Shown: positions 18,814 to 27,302 of the stretch, piece after piece
Numbering within the stretch: position 1 is the first letter of the stretch
Layout: each line of letters opens with the position of its first letter
Source of the DNA: Desulfatibacillum aliphaticivorans DSM 15576
Lineage (GTDB): Bacteria > Desulfobacterota > Desulfobacteria > Desulfobacterales > Desulfatibacillaceae
Direction of reading: 5' to 3'
Length of the DNA stretch: 64,000 nt
Assembly (NCBI RefSeq): GCF_000429905.1
Contig: NZ_AUCT01000002.1
Coordinates: 1 to 64,000, forward strand
Program-made: the position numbers and the translations under genes
Notes under the pieces: generated by a model
Told to the model about the DNA's origin: nothing
The model's input: only the letters and a program-made list of their open reading frames with translations
Database searches by the model: none

Positions 18814-18835
18814 AGGGTGATCAGCTTAAAAAACA

Positions 18836-18864
18836 TTGACATAATACCCAAAGTATTATACAAT
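18836..18864 (+). promoter_or_regulatory. Sigma70 promoter with operator palindrome filling the spacer
   Basis: TTGACA at 18836-18841 and TACAAT at 18859-18864 are separated by exactly 17 bases. Those 17 bases (18842-18858) are the palindrome TAATAC-N5-GTATTA. A bound repressor would block RNA polymerase completely. Transcription should start near 18871 and serve the gene at 18908. Confidence 0.85.
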
Positions 18865-18907
18865 GGTCTCCGTAATCCCGCAAATTAAAGCGACACGGAG
18901 CCCTTCA

Positions 18908-19189
18908 ATGATTCCAGAAACCACCGCCCGCCTGAAAAACGGAAACACCTACCGCTTCCTTGACCCGGAATGGTCTCAAGGAAAAGCCCGCCTGATCCAC
19001 ACCCATCCGGAATATGAAGGGCCGCAGTGGAGGGCCCATGAAATCCTGGTGCAGGACATGCGCTATGAGGAGGAGCCCGTCTGGAGAACCCTGCTGCAGG
19101 CGGAGCGCGATCAGCTTTTGGAAAGGCACTGGCGGGAGGTTTTGGAGCATTTTAAGAGAAGGACTTTTCTTGACCTGGCAAGTTCGTGA
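18908..19189 (+). CDS. Small hypothetical protein under repressor control
   Basis: This 93-residue, charged, probably cytosolic protein matches no family that I recognise. The start is the ATG at 18908 with GGAG seven bases upstream. The ATG at 18863 would give a longer frame, but it overlaps the -10 box of the promoter and cannot be in the transcript. The middle is rich in Trp, His and Glu (EYEGPQWRAHEILVQDM) and the C-terminal third is helical. It is the only gene directly behind the operator-filled promoter, so it would be expressed only when the S24 repressor is released. A role in damage response or phage biology is inference. Confidence 0.6.
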   Translation: MIPETTARLKNGNTYRFLDPEWSQGKARLIHTHPEYEGPQWRAHEILVQDMRYEEEPVWRTLLQAERDQLLERHWREVLEHFKRRTFLDLASS

Positions 19190-19469
19190 TGAACAGACTT
19201 CGGCCAACCGGCATAAGGCCTTGTTTTATGACCCGGCCTAAGCCGCATTTGCCAATCACCGTGAAGGAAGTAGAAGAAAAAAGTTTTTATGACTGTTTTA
19301 GTTCGTTGATGCTTTTCTCCCTGGCCGGCTCCGCCGCCTCCCGGGAATCAGCCCCCCCCCGCCCTGCACATCCTTTTGGTATGAGTTTTGCTTCTTCATC
19401 CTCCGGACATGATGCACGCCCCGGGGTCTTCCCCGGAATTGTTTTCAATCAACAATGGAGGTTTTTTTG

Positions 19470-19985
19470 ATGAAGAAGTTGACCGTTGCCCTGCTGGCAT
19501 CCCTTATGATTTTTTCTTTGGGTTTTTCGGCATGGGCCCAAGAGTCGGCCACGCCCCAGGAAGTATACGACATGGTGGCCAAGGCCGCTTATCTGATGGG
19601 AGAACTGGGAGAAGATGGCCTGGCGGCCTTTAACGATCCCAATGGGGAATTCGCCTGGAAGGACACCTACGTCATTGTGACGGACTGCGCCCAGAAAAAA
19701 GTGGTGGGGCATCCCGTTCCCCAGGTGCGCCAGATGGACCCCAGCGTGATCAAGTGCAAAAAAACCGGCCGCCCCATCCTCATAATGAGTTGTGAGGAAA
19801 CGGAAAAAGACGACGTTCAGACCAACGGCTACTGGGGCGAGTACTGGTGGAACAAGCCCGGCACGGAGGAAGTTGCCAGAAAGGTTTCCTTCACTCTGCC
19901 CGTCGCCGGAACCCCCTGGATCGTCAGCGCGGGAATCTGGAACGAAGATATTTCCCTGGACGAATTGAACGCGGCCAACAAATAA
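19470..19985 (+). CDS. Secreted single-Cache-like domain protein
   Basis: This 171-residue protein has a signal peptide (residues 1-23, ending SAWA) followed by one compact domain. The sequence features FNDPNGEFAWKDTYVIVTDCAQKKVVGHP, PILIMSC and PWIVSAGIW correspond to the strands of the small Cache_2-type ligand-binding fold of periplasmic sensors (this assignment is by eye). There is no kinase or chemotaxis domain, so it is a stand-alone periplasmic binder. The ATG at 19470 follows GGAGG; an earlier in-frame start at 19455 lies upstream of that site and is rejected. It converges on the RND exporter gene with only four bases between stops. Confidence 0.75.
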   Translation: MKKLTVALLASLMIFSLGFSAWAQESATPQEVYDMVAKAAYLMGELGEDGLAAFNDPNGEFAWKDTYVIVTDCAQKKVVGHPVPQVRQMDPSVIKCKKTGRPILIMSCEETEKDDVQTNGYWGEYWWNKPGTEEVARKVSFTLPVAGTPWIVSAGIWNEDISLDELNAANK

Positions 19986-19989
19986 GCGG

Positions 19990-22422
19990 CTAATCCTTTT
20001 CCGGATTGAACTCCGGGCCAAAGGGCTTAACCAAAAGCACCAGCGCCGGCAACAGAAAAAAATCCGCCAGCAGGGCCGTTAACACAGTGGCGGCCACCAG
20101 GATGCCGAAGGCCGCCAGGCTGGCCATTTCGGAAAAAGCCATAACCATAAAGCCGCACACCAGCACCACGGTGGTAATGAACAAGGCCCTGCCCACCTCC
20201 CGCATGGAGGGGAGCAGGGCTTTTTCGTAGCATCCATGGGTGAAAAACTCATGACGATACCGGGTGATCAGATGCACGGTGTCGTCCACGGCGATCCCTA
20301 TGGCCACGCAGGCGATAAGCAGCTTGACGTAATCCAGGTGGATTCCCGCCCACCCCATGTATCCCAGGGTGACCAGGACCGGCGTCAGGTTGGGAATCAT
20401 GGCAAGAAGCCCCGTGCGCACGGAGCCGAAAACCAGGCACATCATAATGGCGATCATGGTGAAAGCCAGGGCGAATCCCTGAATCTGGCTCCGGACGATG
20501 TAATCCAGGAGCTTGACCCACAAAGAGCCCATGCCCGTGTATACCGGGGGCGGAACCGGGGAGCCGGTGCGCGCCAGGGAGTATTCCTCCAGGTCCTCAA
20601 CCAAAGCCTGATACTTGCTGGTTTCCACCATCTTGCAGCGCAGCTCCACATTGGCGCGTTGGTAGTCCGAGGAGATGTAGTCGTGGGACTCGTCCCCGCC
20701 GGAGCTTTCGTACAAGAGCATGTACTGGGAGCCCAGTTCCATGGAGTCCGGTAAAATATAATACTCCTCCCGGTTTTCATGGAAGGCCCGGTTCAAATCC
20801 TTTAAAATATCCGCAATGGAATTGCTCTTAATGACCACGCCATGGGATTCGGCTTCCTTCTGAAAAGCCTCGATTTCCGCCAGGGCTTCCGGCTCCAGGA
20901 TGCCGTTATAGTCTTCCGACTCGAATATGTAGGAAAAGCTGGCGCTCCCCCCCATGACGTTATCCGCAAATTCGGTCACCCGCCGGATTTTCACGTTCTT
21001 GCTGAACTCGTTCAAAAAGCTGGAGTCCACCGTAAGCCGGGCCGCTCCCAGGCAGGAAATCACGATGATAAGTACGGAAGCCGCAGCAATCAGTTTTCTG
21101 CGGCGGATGTTAAAGCGGCTGACTGCGTCCAATCCCGCCTTGAAGGCCGCGCCCCCTTTGGCCGAAGCCCTTTGGGCTTTGGTCGGCTTTTTGGCCGGAC
21201 GCCTTTTGCCCAGGGATAAAAACACCACAAAAAGCGTGATGCTCAACAAAAAAGCCCCCGCGACGCCCACGGCGCTGTACAAGGCGAAATGCCGGATGGC
21301 CTTGATGGGCGATATGCTCATGGAGGCGAAGCCGACCACGGTGGTCAGGGAGGTGAACAGGCAGGGCGCCCCCACAAGGTACAGGGTGCGGACCACGGCT
21401 TGACGCCGGTCGTTGTACTCGGCGAAAAAGGTCCGAAACTCGGCGAAGACGTGGACGGCGTCCGCCACGCCCACAGCCGTGAGAATAGCAGGCAGCATGA
21501 TGAACATGAGGTCCTGGCTCCACCCCATGACTCCCATGAATCCCTGGACCAAAACAACGGATAAAGCCACAATCGCCAGCGGGCCGATCACGCCCATGAA
21601 TTTTCGGAAAAACAGGCCCAGAACCAGGGCTATCATGCCAAAAGCCAACAAACCCAAATTTAGGCTCTCTTTGGTGGTGGTCTTGTTATAGAAGGCGTTA
21701 AGGGGCACGTCGCCGGTGTGGTAAAATTTAATTTTGGAGTATTCCGGGCGGGCCAGGATCTCCTCAATTTTATTGTTTGCAGCCTGGGGATAGAGGTTGT
21801 CCAGGTCGCTGGAGCTTTTCCCGGGGTCGAGGACAATCTCGTCCAACGGGTCCACGCTGGATTTCTCCATATCAATGACGATGGCGGCGTACTTCCTGTC
21901 CTCGCTGACCAGGGCGTCCACGAAAAAAGGCTTGGACATCACCCGGTCGCTGAAGGCGAGCAAATCCTCCTGGGTTTCCGGAAAATCCTCCAACGCGTCG
22001 TAAACCAAAAGCTCGTCCTCGTCCCCCTCAATAAACTCGGCGTTGGCCAGGGACGTGACTTTATCCACAAACGGGACCTGGTCTTCCAGAGCCTCGGTCA
22101 GGTCGCGGATTCTTTCCATCACCTCCAGGTTCCAGACGCCGTGCTCAATCCCGGGGGCTTCGTATAGAATGTAGGATATTTCATCGGAGCCGAAATCCTC
22201 CCTGAACTGGAGAAATGCGCCGTAGGCGGGATCGCTCCGGTCGAAATAAGCCTCAAAGCTGTTGTCCTGCCGGACCTGCGCGGCGAAAAAAAGACTCCCT
22301 CCCAAAACGGCAAGGCACAGGAAAAGCACAATCAGCCTATGGTCGTAGGACCAGCCGGCGATTTGCTCAAACAGGGCGCTCAACCAGTCTACCAGGCCGT
22401 TTCTCCGGGTCTGGGCTTTCAT
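19990..22422 (-). CDS. RND superfamily exporter, MMPL/HAE3 type
   Basis: This 810-residue membrane protein has the twofold layout of RND transporters: helix 1 at about 28-48, a large periplasmic domain, five helices at about 255-400, helix 7 at about 438-460, a second periplasmic domain and a final five-helix bundle (about 655-800). VADAVH and VDDTVHLI are the paired motifs at the helix 4 and helix 10 positions. The N-terminal pattern DNSFEAYFDRSDP is typical of HAE3/MMPL exporters, which move lipids or hydrophobic compounds using the proton gradient. The ATG at 22422 follows AAAGGA. No membrane-fusion partner or outer-membrane factor is adjacent. The substrate is unknown. Confidence 0.88.
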   Translation of the reverse strand: MKAQTRRNGLVDWLSALFEQIAGWSYDHRLIVLFLCLAVLGGSLFFAAQVRQDNSFEAYFDRSDPAYGAFLQFREDFGSDEISYILYEAPGIEHGVWNLEVMERIRDLTEALEDQVPFVDKVTSLANAEFIEGDEDELLVYDALEDFPETQEDLLAFSDRVMSKPFFVDALVSEDRKYAAIVIDMEKSSVDPLDEIVLDPGKSSSDLDNLYPQAANNKIEEILARPEYSKIKFYHTGDVPLNAFYNKTTTKESLNLGLLAFGMIALVLGLFFRKFMGVIGPLAIVALSVVLVQGFMGVMGWSQDLMFIMLPAILTAVGVADAVHVFAEFRTFFAEYNDRRQAVVRTLYLVGAPCLFTSLTTVVGFASMSISPIKAIRHFALYSAVGVAGAFLLSITLFVVFLSLGKRRPAKKPTKAQRASAKGGAAFKAGLDAVSRFNIRRRKLIAAASVLIIVISCLGAARLTVDSSFLNEFSKNVKIRRVTEFADNVMGGSASFSYIFESEDYNGILEPEALAEIEAFQKEAESHGVVIKSNSIADILKDLNRAFHENREEYYILPDSMELGSQYMLLYESSGGDESHDYISSDYQRANVELRCKMVETSKYQALVEDLEEYSLARTGSPVPPPVYTGMGSLWVKLLDYIVRSQIQGFALAFTMIAIMMCLVFGSVRTGLLAMIPNLTPVLVTLGYMGWAGIHLDYVKLLIACVAIGIAVDDTVHLITRYRHEFFTHGCYEKALLPSMREVGRALFITTVVLVCGFMVMAFSEMASLAAFGILVAATVLTALLADFFLLPALVLLVKPFGPEFNPEKD

Positions 22423-22574
22423 ACAAAGTCCTTTCCATTTTAATTCAGACGAAATGCAGCAAGAGGGGGTGAGGTTCCAAGGCGCTTCGGAAGGAAATCA
22501 TAGAGAGATTGCCGGGAAAAAGCAAGAATTCCGGAAAAGGGTAAGGGTAAAATGGGACATACAGCGGCGGGGGT

Positions 22575-23267
22575 TTATCGCACCCGGACCTCTTTAACGC
22601 AGGAAGAGGCCTGGGCGGCGAAGGCTTCCACGTCTTCACGGGTGTAAACTATTTCCGCCTTTTCCAAAAAGTCGGGCTCCAGCATTCTGGTCCCCTGGCA
22701 CTCCTGAAAGACCCATAGATCTGCGCCGGACAATTGGTCCGCCAGACCGGCCAGTATGTCCGCGTCAATCATGGGGTGGGCGCAGGTGGTCCGGAACTCA
22801 TGGGGCGTCCCGGAATCCAGAATGGTTTGGATGCTCGTTCGGATTTTTTCGGGCTCGACAGGCGAAGCCACCATTTCCGCGTACAAGGCGGGATCGGTTT
22901 TCAGGTCCATGGCCACATAGTCAGCCAGGCCTTTCTCCAGGATTTGCCCCAGAACGCCCGGCCTGCTTCCGTTGGTGTCCAGCTTGAGTTCAAAGCCCAT
23001 GTCCTTGATGGCGGCCATGAAATCCATGAGGTCCTTATGCAGCGTGGGCTCTCCGCCTGTTATGACTACGCCGTCCAGGAAGCCTGTGCGCTCCTTCAAA
23101 AAACTCATGACCCAGTTATTTTTGATGACCTGGGCCGTGGAAAAGGACAGCAATTCCGGGTTGTGGCAGTAAGGGCATTTGAAGTTGCAGCCAGCCGTAA
23201 AAAGGACGCACCCCACCCTGCCCGGAAAGTCTATTAGCGAAGTTTTTTGAATGCCGCCGAAAACCAT
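22575..23267 (-). CDS. nrdG: Anaerobic ribonucleotide reductase activating protein (radical SAM)
   Basis: This 230-residue radical-SAM enzyme installs the glycyl radical on the class III ribonucleotide reductase. The [4Fe-4S]/SAM motif is C27-x3-C31-x2-C34 (CNFKCPYC), and VVITGGEPTL is the SAM-binding GGE region. The start ATG at 23267 follows GGAAGGTG. The protein is longer than the E. coli enzyme and matches the pyruvate-formate-lyase-activase-like NrdG form common in anaerobes. Its substrate protein NrdD is encoded upstream on the same strand (24698-26791), but a REP array and a transposase gene lie between them. Confidence 0.9.
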   Translation of the reverse strand: MVFGGIQKTSLIDFPGRVGCVLFTAGCNFKCPYCHNPELLSFSTAQVIKNNWVMSFLKERTGFLDGVVITGGEPTLHKDLMDFMAAIKDMGFELKLDTNGSRPGVLGQILEKGLADYVAMDLKTDPALYAEMVASPVEPEKIRTSIQTILDSGTPHEFRTTCAHPMIDADILAGLADQLSGADLWVFQECQGTRMLEPDFLEKAEIVYTREDVEAFAAQASSCVKEVRVR

Positions 23268-23293
23268 TTTACAACACCTTCCTATATCAACTT

Positions 23294-23607
23294 ACTCCCA
23301 CGCCTTGCGCGGGAGTGCATCAACTCGCCCCCATGCTTTGCGTGGGAATGCATACCGACCTATCAAGCCCTGGAGACGCTGTCCAACTCAACCGGATCGC
23401 CTCCGCCTTCTCGTTCCCGTGCCACGCCTGGGAATGCACGCCTACCTATCAAGCCATGGAGGCGCTGTCCAACTCAACCGGATCGCCCCCGCCTTCTCCT
23501 TCCCATGCTTTGCGCGGAAATGCATACCGGCCCATCAAGCCAGGAAGACGTTGTTCCAGCCTAACCGGATCGCCCCCGTCTTCTCGTTCCCATGCTTTGC
23601 GTGGGAA
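23294..23607. repeat. Tandem array of five REP-like palindromes
   Basis: Five copies of a short hairpin (consensus TTCCCATGC, loop TTT, GCGTGGGAA, followed by TGCAT) lie at 23294-23316, 23330-23346, 23414-23434, 23500-23519 and 23587-23607. From the second copy on, the period is 86-87 bp, because a conserved spacer (CCTATCAAGCC, then CAACTCAACCGGATCGCC) repeats with each palindrome. Two more copies lie at 24169-24189 (inverted) and 24386-24406. The palindrome is the type mobilised by RAYT enzymes, and such a gene lies directly adjacent. Confidence 0.9.
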
Positions 23608-23619
23608 TGCATACCGGAC

Positions 23620-24150
23620 TTACCACTGCTTACAAATTTCAATCATCCCTTGCCGCCCCATGTAGTCCCGTGCACTGGAATACCTCCAGTCTTCCGGCTT
23701 ATCTACATAGCCGCGTTTCACCGGGTTCTGGTGTATGTACTCCACCTTTTCCCGCATCATATCAAGCGTGTGGATCAGCTCAGGGTGGGCGCCTTCCTGC
23801 CAGAACTGATATGTCCGATCCTGTTTGTGAGCCTCTTTATAAAATCTCAACTGATCCAATATTGTCTTTGCTTTAAAATCCTTTAGCAAGGCGATCAACT
23901 GCTTTGCCGTGTGGGCCTTAAAGCGCCCTATGTCTCTGCCCATGTCACCACTTTGGGCGATTAAGTGCATGTGATTTTCCAGGATGACGTAAGCGTATAC
24001 CTTCATTCCATCCTTTTTGAGAAAGTTTAGGGAGTCAATAATAACGCCCACCGGTTCAGGGCGGGTGAATACAGGGAGCCAGTTAAGGACAGTGCAGGTT
24101 ACAAAGTAAGGCGCGTCCTGCTGCCTGAACGTGTAACGGCTTCTGCCCAC
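23620..24150 (-). CDS. REP-associated tyrosine transposase (RAYT, Y1/IS200-like)
   Basis: This 176-residue protein starts at a GTG at 24150 with GGAG six bases upstream. It has the Y1 transposase fold: the metal-binding HUH motif is NHMHLIA (about residues 76-82), and the catalytic Tyr lies in KVEYIHQNPVKRG, the RAYT signature. FWQEGAHPELI is also typical. RAYTs cut single-stranded REP hairpins and are thought to spread REP and REPIN sequences. REP palindromes lie on both sides, one inside the leader (24169-24189) and five downstream. All key residues are present, so the gene appears intact and may be active. Confidence 0.92.
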   Translation of the reverse strand: MGRSRYTFRQQDAPYFVTCTVLNWLPVFTRPEPVGVIIDSLNFLKKDGMKVYAYVILENHMHLIAQSGDMGRDIGRFKAHTAKQLIALLKDFKAKTILDQLRFYKEAHKQDRTYQFWQEGAHPELIHTLDMMREKVEYIHQNPVKRGYVDKPEDWRYSSARDYMGRQGMIEICKQW

Positions 24151-24168
24151 GAGTTGCTCCTGTATGCA

Positions 24169-24189
24169 TTCCCACGCACAGCATGGGAA
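24169..24189 (-). repeat. REP palindrome in the leader of the transposase gene
   Basis: An inverted copy of the REP hairpin lies 19 bp upstream of the GTG start of the transposase, in the same orientation as that gene. Confidence 0.85.
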
Positions 24190-24385
24190 CGAGAAGTTTC
24201 ATCGCTTCCGCTATATTTCTTCCCCAAAAACCTCCAACTCGTATATTCCTATCCAGTCCTGAAATTCATCATTCTTTTTGTTAAAATAATTAGTTGGAGT
24301 GCATTGAGTTATGTTTTTGCTCTTCGTTCATGCAATATAACAAAATGGTTGATAGTTCCCTTCCACTCAGTCTCATATCAACTTG

Positions 24386-24406
24386 TTCCCATGCTTCGCG
24401 TGGGAA
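24386..24406 (+). repeat. Outer REP palindrome
   Basis: This copy faces the one at 24169-24189, so the two form an inverted pair about 200 bp apart, as in a REPIN. The AT-rich DNA between them also has an 8-bp inverted repeat (CTCCAACT near 24232 and AGTTGGAG near 24291). Confidence 0.8.
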
Positions 24407-24485
24407 TGCATACTGGATTCTCAAGCAAAGAAGTCTTTCATGCAGACCTATAAAACTGATTGAGCAATAGGGCGGCGGTCATCAA

Positions 24486-24636
24486 TCCGGGCGCCTAAGC
24501 GCCCGGACCGATTGAGTGGAAAGAAGCTCCGGGGGGAGCAAAGGTGGAGATGGGGTGCAAAGCCGCGTCAGAGCCTGTCAACTGTTGGAGTCGTGCACGA
24601 ATTCCTTAGGAGATCAACATGCGCGGCTCCCCCCGG
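24486..24636. other. Candidate structured element between nrdD and the REP region
   Basis: A perfect 9-bp hairpin with loop CTAA lies at 24486-24507. Next to it, 24529-24539 pairs perfectly over 11 bp with 24626-24636. Inside that, GTGCA at 24555-24559 pairs with TGCAC at 24594-24598. The enclosed 86 bases have mixed composition and no convincing open frame. On the minus strand this would be the 3' untranslated region of nrdD. I cannot assign it to an RNA family. It could be a folded RNA, a processing site or part of the mobile region. Confidence 0.4.
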
Positions 24637-24697
24637 GCCGTCCTCCTCTCTTCCCTCTTATAAACATCGAAGCCCCCGGCCGGGCCGGGCGCTCCGA

Positions 24698-26791
24698 TCA
24701 GGAAGCAACGCTAAAGGTTTTTCTCAACGAAAACTCCGCCTGTTTGCCGTCGTTCCATTGCCGGACGGGACGGAGGTATCCCACCACCCGGGAATACACC
24801 TCCGTGGGCGACTGGCACCGGGGGCATTCGTGATGCTCGCCGGCCAGGTATCCGTGGGAGGGGCAGACGGAGAAGGTGGGGGTCAGGGTCATGTAGGGCA
24901 GTTTAAAGCCCGACGTAATTTTCCGAAGAAGGTTCTTGACCGTATCGCAGTCGGTCACCTGCTCTCCCAGGAAGATGTGCAGCACGGTCCCACCGGTGTA
25001 CTTGGCCTGGAGGTCGTCCTGCAGCTTGAGGGTCTGGAACAGGTCGTCCGTGTAATCCACGGGCAGTTGGGTGGAATTGGTATAAAACGGAGAGGCCCCG
25101 GACTGCACCTGGGGTTCGTTGGCGCAAAGGATTTCCGGATACATTTTCTTGTCCGCCATGGCCAGACGATAGGAGGTGCCTTCCCCCGGAGTGGCTTCCA
25201 GGTTGAACATCTCTCCGGTTTCCTCCTGGATGGCGGAAAGGACGTCCCGGATGTGGTCCATGACCCTGCCCGAGAATTCCTGGCCTTCGGGCGTGCCGAT
25301 GTCTTTGCCCAGGAGGTTGAGGCAGGCTTCGTTCATGCCGATGATGCCCACGGTGGAAAAATGGTTGGTCCAGAATTTTTCCGTGCCTTCCTTGACCTTG
25401 CGCAAATAGAACTGGGAGTAGGGATACAAGTCCCTTTCCGTGAACTTTTCCAGCACCTTACGCTTGATTTCCAGGCTCTGGCGGGCCAGCTCGATGCGGC
25501 CGTCCAAAAGCTCCATAAAATCCTTTTCGTCCGCAGCCAGAAAACCCAGCCTGGGCAGGTTGATGGTCACCACGCCGATGGAGCCGGTGAGCGGATTGGC
25601 GCCGAAAAGGCCGCCGCCCCGTTTTTGCAGCTCCCGGTTGTCCAGGCGCAAGCGGCAGCACATGGAGCGGGCGTCTTCGGGCGACATATCGGAGTTCACG
25701 AAGTTGGAAAAATAAGGAATGCCGTATTTTCCGGTCATCTTCCAGACAGGCTCCAGGTTGGGGTTGTCCCAGTCGAAATCCGGCGTAATGTTGTATGTGG
25801 GGATGGGGAACGTAAAAACCCGGCCCTTGGCGTCGCCTTCCATCATGACCTCGGCGAAGGCCTTGTTGATCATGTCCATTTCATGCTGGAACTCGCCGTA
25901 GGTTTCGTCCAGGTATTCACCGCCAACGATCACCCGGTCGTTCTTCAGGGTGGCGGCGGGCTGGAGATCCATAGTAATATTGGTGAAAGGCGTCTGGAAT
26001 CCAACGCGGGTGGGGATGTTGATGTTGAACACAAATTCCTGAAGGGCCTGCTTGACCTCTTTCTGATCCAAATCGTCAAAACGGACGAAAGGCGCCAGCA
26101 AGGTGTCGAAGTTGGACAGGGCCTGAGCGCCCGCAGCTTCGCCTTGCAGGGTGTAGAAAAAGTTGACGATCTGGCCCAATGCAGAGCGCAGGTGGCGCGG
26201 GGGGCCGCTTTCCACCTTGCCGGCCACGCCCTTGAATCCCTCCAAGAGCAAGTCCTGCAAGTCCCATCCCACGCAGTATACGGACAACAGGCTGAGGTCG
26301 TGCACATGGATATCGCCGGACTTATGGGCGCGGCGGATTTCAGGCGGATAAATTTTGCCCAGCCAGTATTCCGAGGTGATGTCCGAGGAGATGTAATTGT
26401 TCAACCCCTGGAGGGAATAGCACATATTGCTGTTTTCCTTCACCTTCCAGTCCAGGCGGTTGATATAGTGGTCCACCAGATCGATCCGGTCCTCCCGGGT
26501 GATCCGGCGAATCTGGGCGTGCTGCTCCCGATACAGAATGTAAGCCTTGGCGCTCATAAAATAGGGAGAATCCAGCAAAACATGCTCCACGATGTCCTGC
26601 ACTTCCTCCACTTCGGGAATGGAACCCAGCCGCATGTCATGGGCCAGGGTCACCACCCTCAGGGTGAGCTTTCTCGCCTCCCGCTCCGTAAACTCGTCGG
26701 TTGCCTTGCCGGCCTGGGCTATGGCGTTGGTAATCTTGGCGGCATCAAACGGAACAATCCGGCCGTCGCGCTTTTTTATCTGTTCAAACAT
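24698..26791 (-). CDS. nrdD: Anaerobic (class III) ribonucleoside-triphosphate reductase
   Basis: This 697-residue enzyme converts ribonucleotides to deoxyribonucleotides using a glycyl radical. Residues about 1-95 form an ATP-cone regulatory domain. The large central part carries the reductase barrel (CYSLQGLNNYISSD, FPIPTYNITPDFDW). The C-terminus has a metal site (CPSHGY with CPRC) and the radical site RVVGYLRPV with Gly671. The ATG at 26791 is preceded by GAGG; a GTG two codons earlier overlaps that site. A strong NrdR-box-like sequence lies upstream at 27010-27025. It works with NrdG (22575-23267), and the two are separated here by mobile repeats. Confidence 0.95.
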   Translation of the reverse strand: MFEQIKKRDGRIVPFDAAKITNAIAQAGKATDEFTEREARKLTLRVVTLAHDMRLGSIPEVEEVQDIVEHVLLDSPYFMSAKAYILYREQHAQIRRITREDRIDLVDHYINRLDWKVKENSNMCYSLQGLNNYISSDITSEYWLGKIYPPEIRRAHKSGDIHVHDLSLLSVYCVGWDLQDLLLEGFKGVAGKVESGPPRHLRSALGQIVNFFYTLQGEAAGAQALSNFDTLLAPFVRFDDLDQKEVKQALQEFVFNINIPTRVGFQTPFTNITMDLQPAATLKNDRVIVGGEYLDETYGEFQHEMDMINKAFAEVMMEGDAKGRVFTFPIPTYNITPDFDWDNPNLEPVWKMTGKYGIPYFSNFVNSDMSPEDARSMCCRLRLDNRELQKRGGGLFGANPLTGSIGVVTINLPRLGFLAADEKDFMELLDGRIELARQSLEIKRKVLEKFTERDLYPYSQFYLRKVKEGTEKFWTNHFSTVGIIGMNEACLNLLGKDIGTPEGQEFSGRVMDHIRDVLSAIQEETGEMFNLEATPGEGTSYRLAMADKKMYPEILCANEPQVQSGASPFYTNSTQLPVDYTDDLFQTLKLQDDLQAKYTGGTVLHIFLGEQVTDCDTVKNLLRKITSGFKLPYMTLTPTFSVCPSHGYLAGEHHECPRCQSPTEVYSRVVGYLRPVRQWNDGKQAEFSLRKTFSVAS

Positions 26792-27242
26792 GGGCACCTC
26801 GCTCGCTACAGGGCAGTATTTTGGATTCTCTCAGCAGTTAAGCCATTTGAAGTCATTGGTCAGGCGCCAGTTCCGCCCTCGTTTTTTCCTTGATATTTGT
26901 GTCACGTCCTACCCGATAAAAGAAAAAAAACCGGAAATCTCCAGAACTGGGATAATGATGTAATTCGTAATGCAAGCAGTGATTTGCTTTAAGTGTGGAA
27001 ACATGATTACCACTACATATTGTGTCTGTCAAGATTATTTTTCAGACATATTGGGGTTCAAGGCCGGATCGCGGGTTTTTAGCGCCGCCCGTTTGCGTCA
27101 TGAAGAACGGGGGAAATTTTGCCGATGAAGGCTGTTTTAAAGGGGGCTGATTTGATGACGCAGGGCGTTAAAATTTGGGCTGGGTAATAGTGGAATCGGC
27201 CTGAAAAATATTTTAAACGGTGAAAGAGGCGGCAAATAAGAA
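26792..27242. other. Upstream region of nrdD
   Basis: This 450-bp AT-rich stretch holds the NrdR box and presumably the nrdD promoter, but I cannot place a clear -35/-10 pair. There is no convincing gene. Confidence 0.4.
27010..27025. promoter_or_regulatory. NrdR-box-like site upstream of nrdD
   Basis: The 16-mer CCACTACATATTGTGT matches the NrdR consensus ACACTATATATTGTGT at 14 of 16 positions. NrdR is the ATP/dATP-sensing repressor of bacterial ribonucleotide reductase genes. NrdR boxes usually occur in pairs. The only possible second copy, with a GTGT half-site at 26993-26996, is weak. The distance to the nrdD start is about 220 bp. Confidence 0.6.
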
Positions 27243-27276
27243 GGGCGTTGGGGGTTGCGGCAACCTCCAACGCCCT
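27243..27276 (-). terminator. Terminator of the acyl-CoA ligase gene
   Basis: An inverted repeat of 15 bp with one G-T pair (GGGCGTTGG arm, short loop) is followed on the minus strand by TTCTTATTT. It lies 27 bp past the ligase stop codon. Confidence 0.8.
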
Positions 27277-27302
27277 CTACAATATGTTGTGGCTTCCGCC
27301 TT

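Noticed and set aside
18863..18907. Upstream ATG for the small repressor-controlled gene
   Set aside because: It overlaps the -10 box of the promoter, so it would not be transcribed; the ATG at 18908 has a ribosome site.
23294..23607. CRISPR array
   Set aside because: The repeats are hairpins with conserved spacers and an adjacent RAYT gene, so this is a REP array; CRISPR spacers would differ from each other.
24512..26893. 793-codon open frame on the plus strand opposite nrdD
   Set aside because: It lies antisense to a full-length, well-conserved enzyme, has no ribosome site, and its protein has no recognisable domains; GC-rich codon use leaves antisense frames open.
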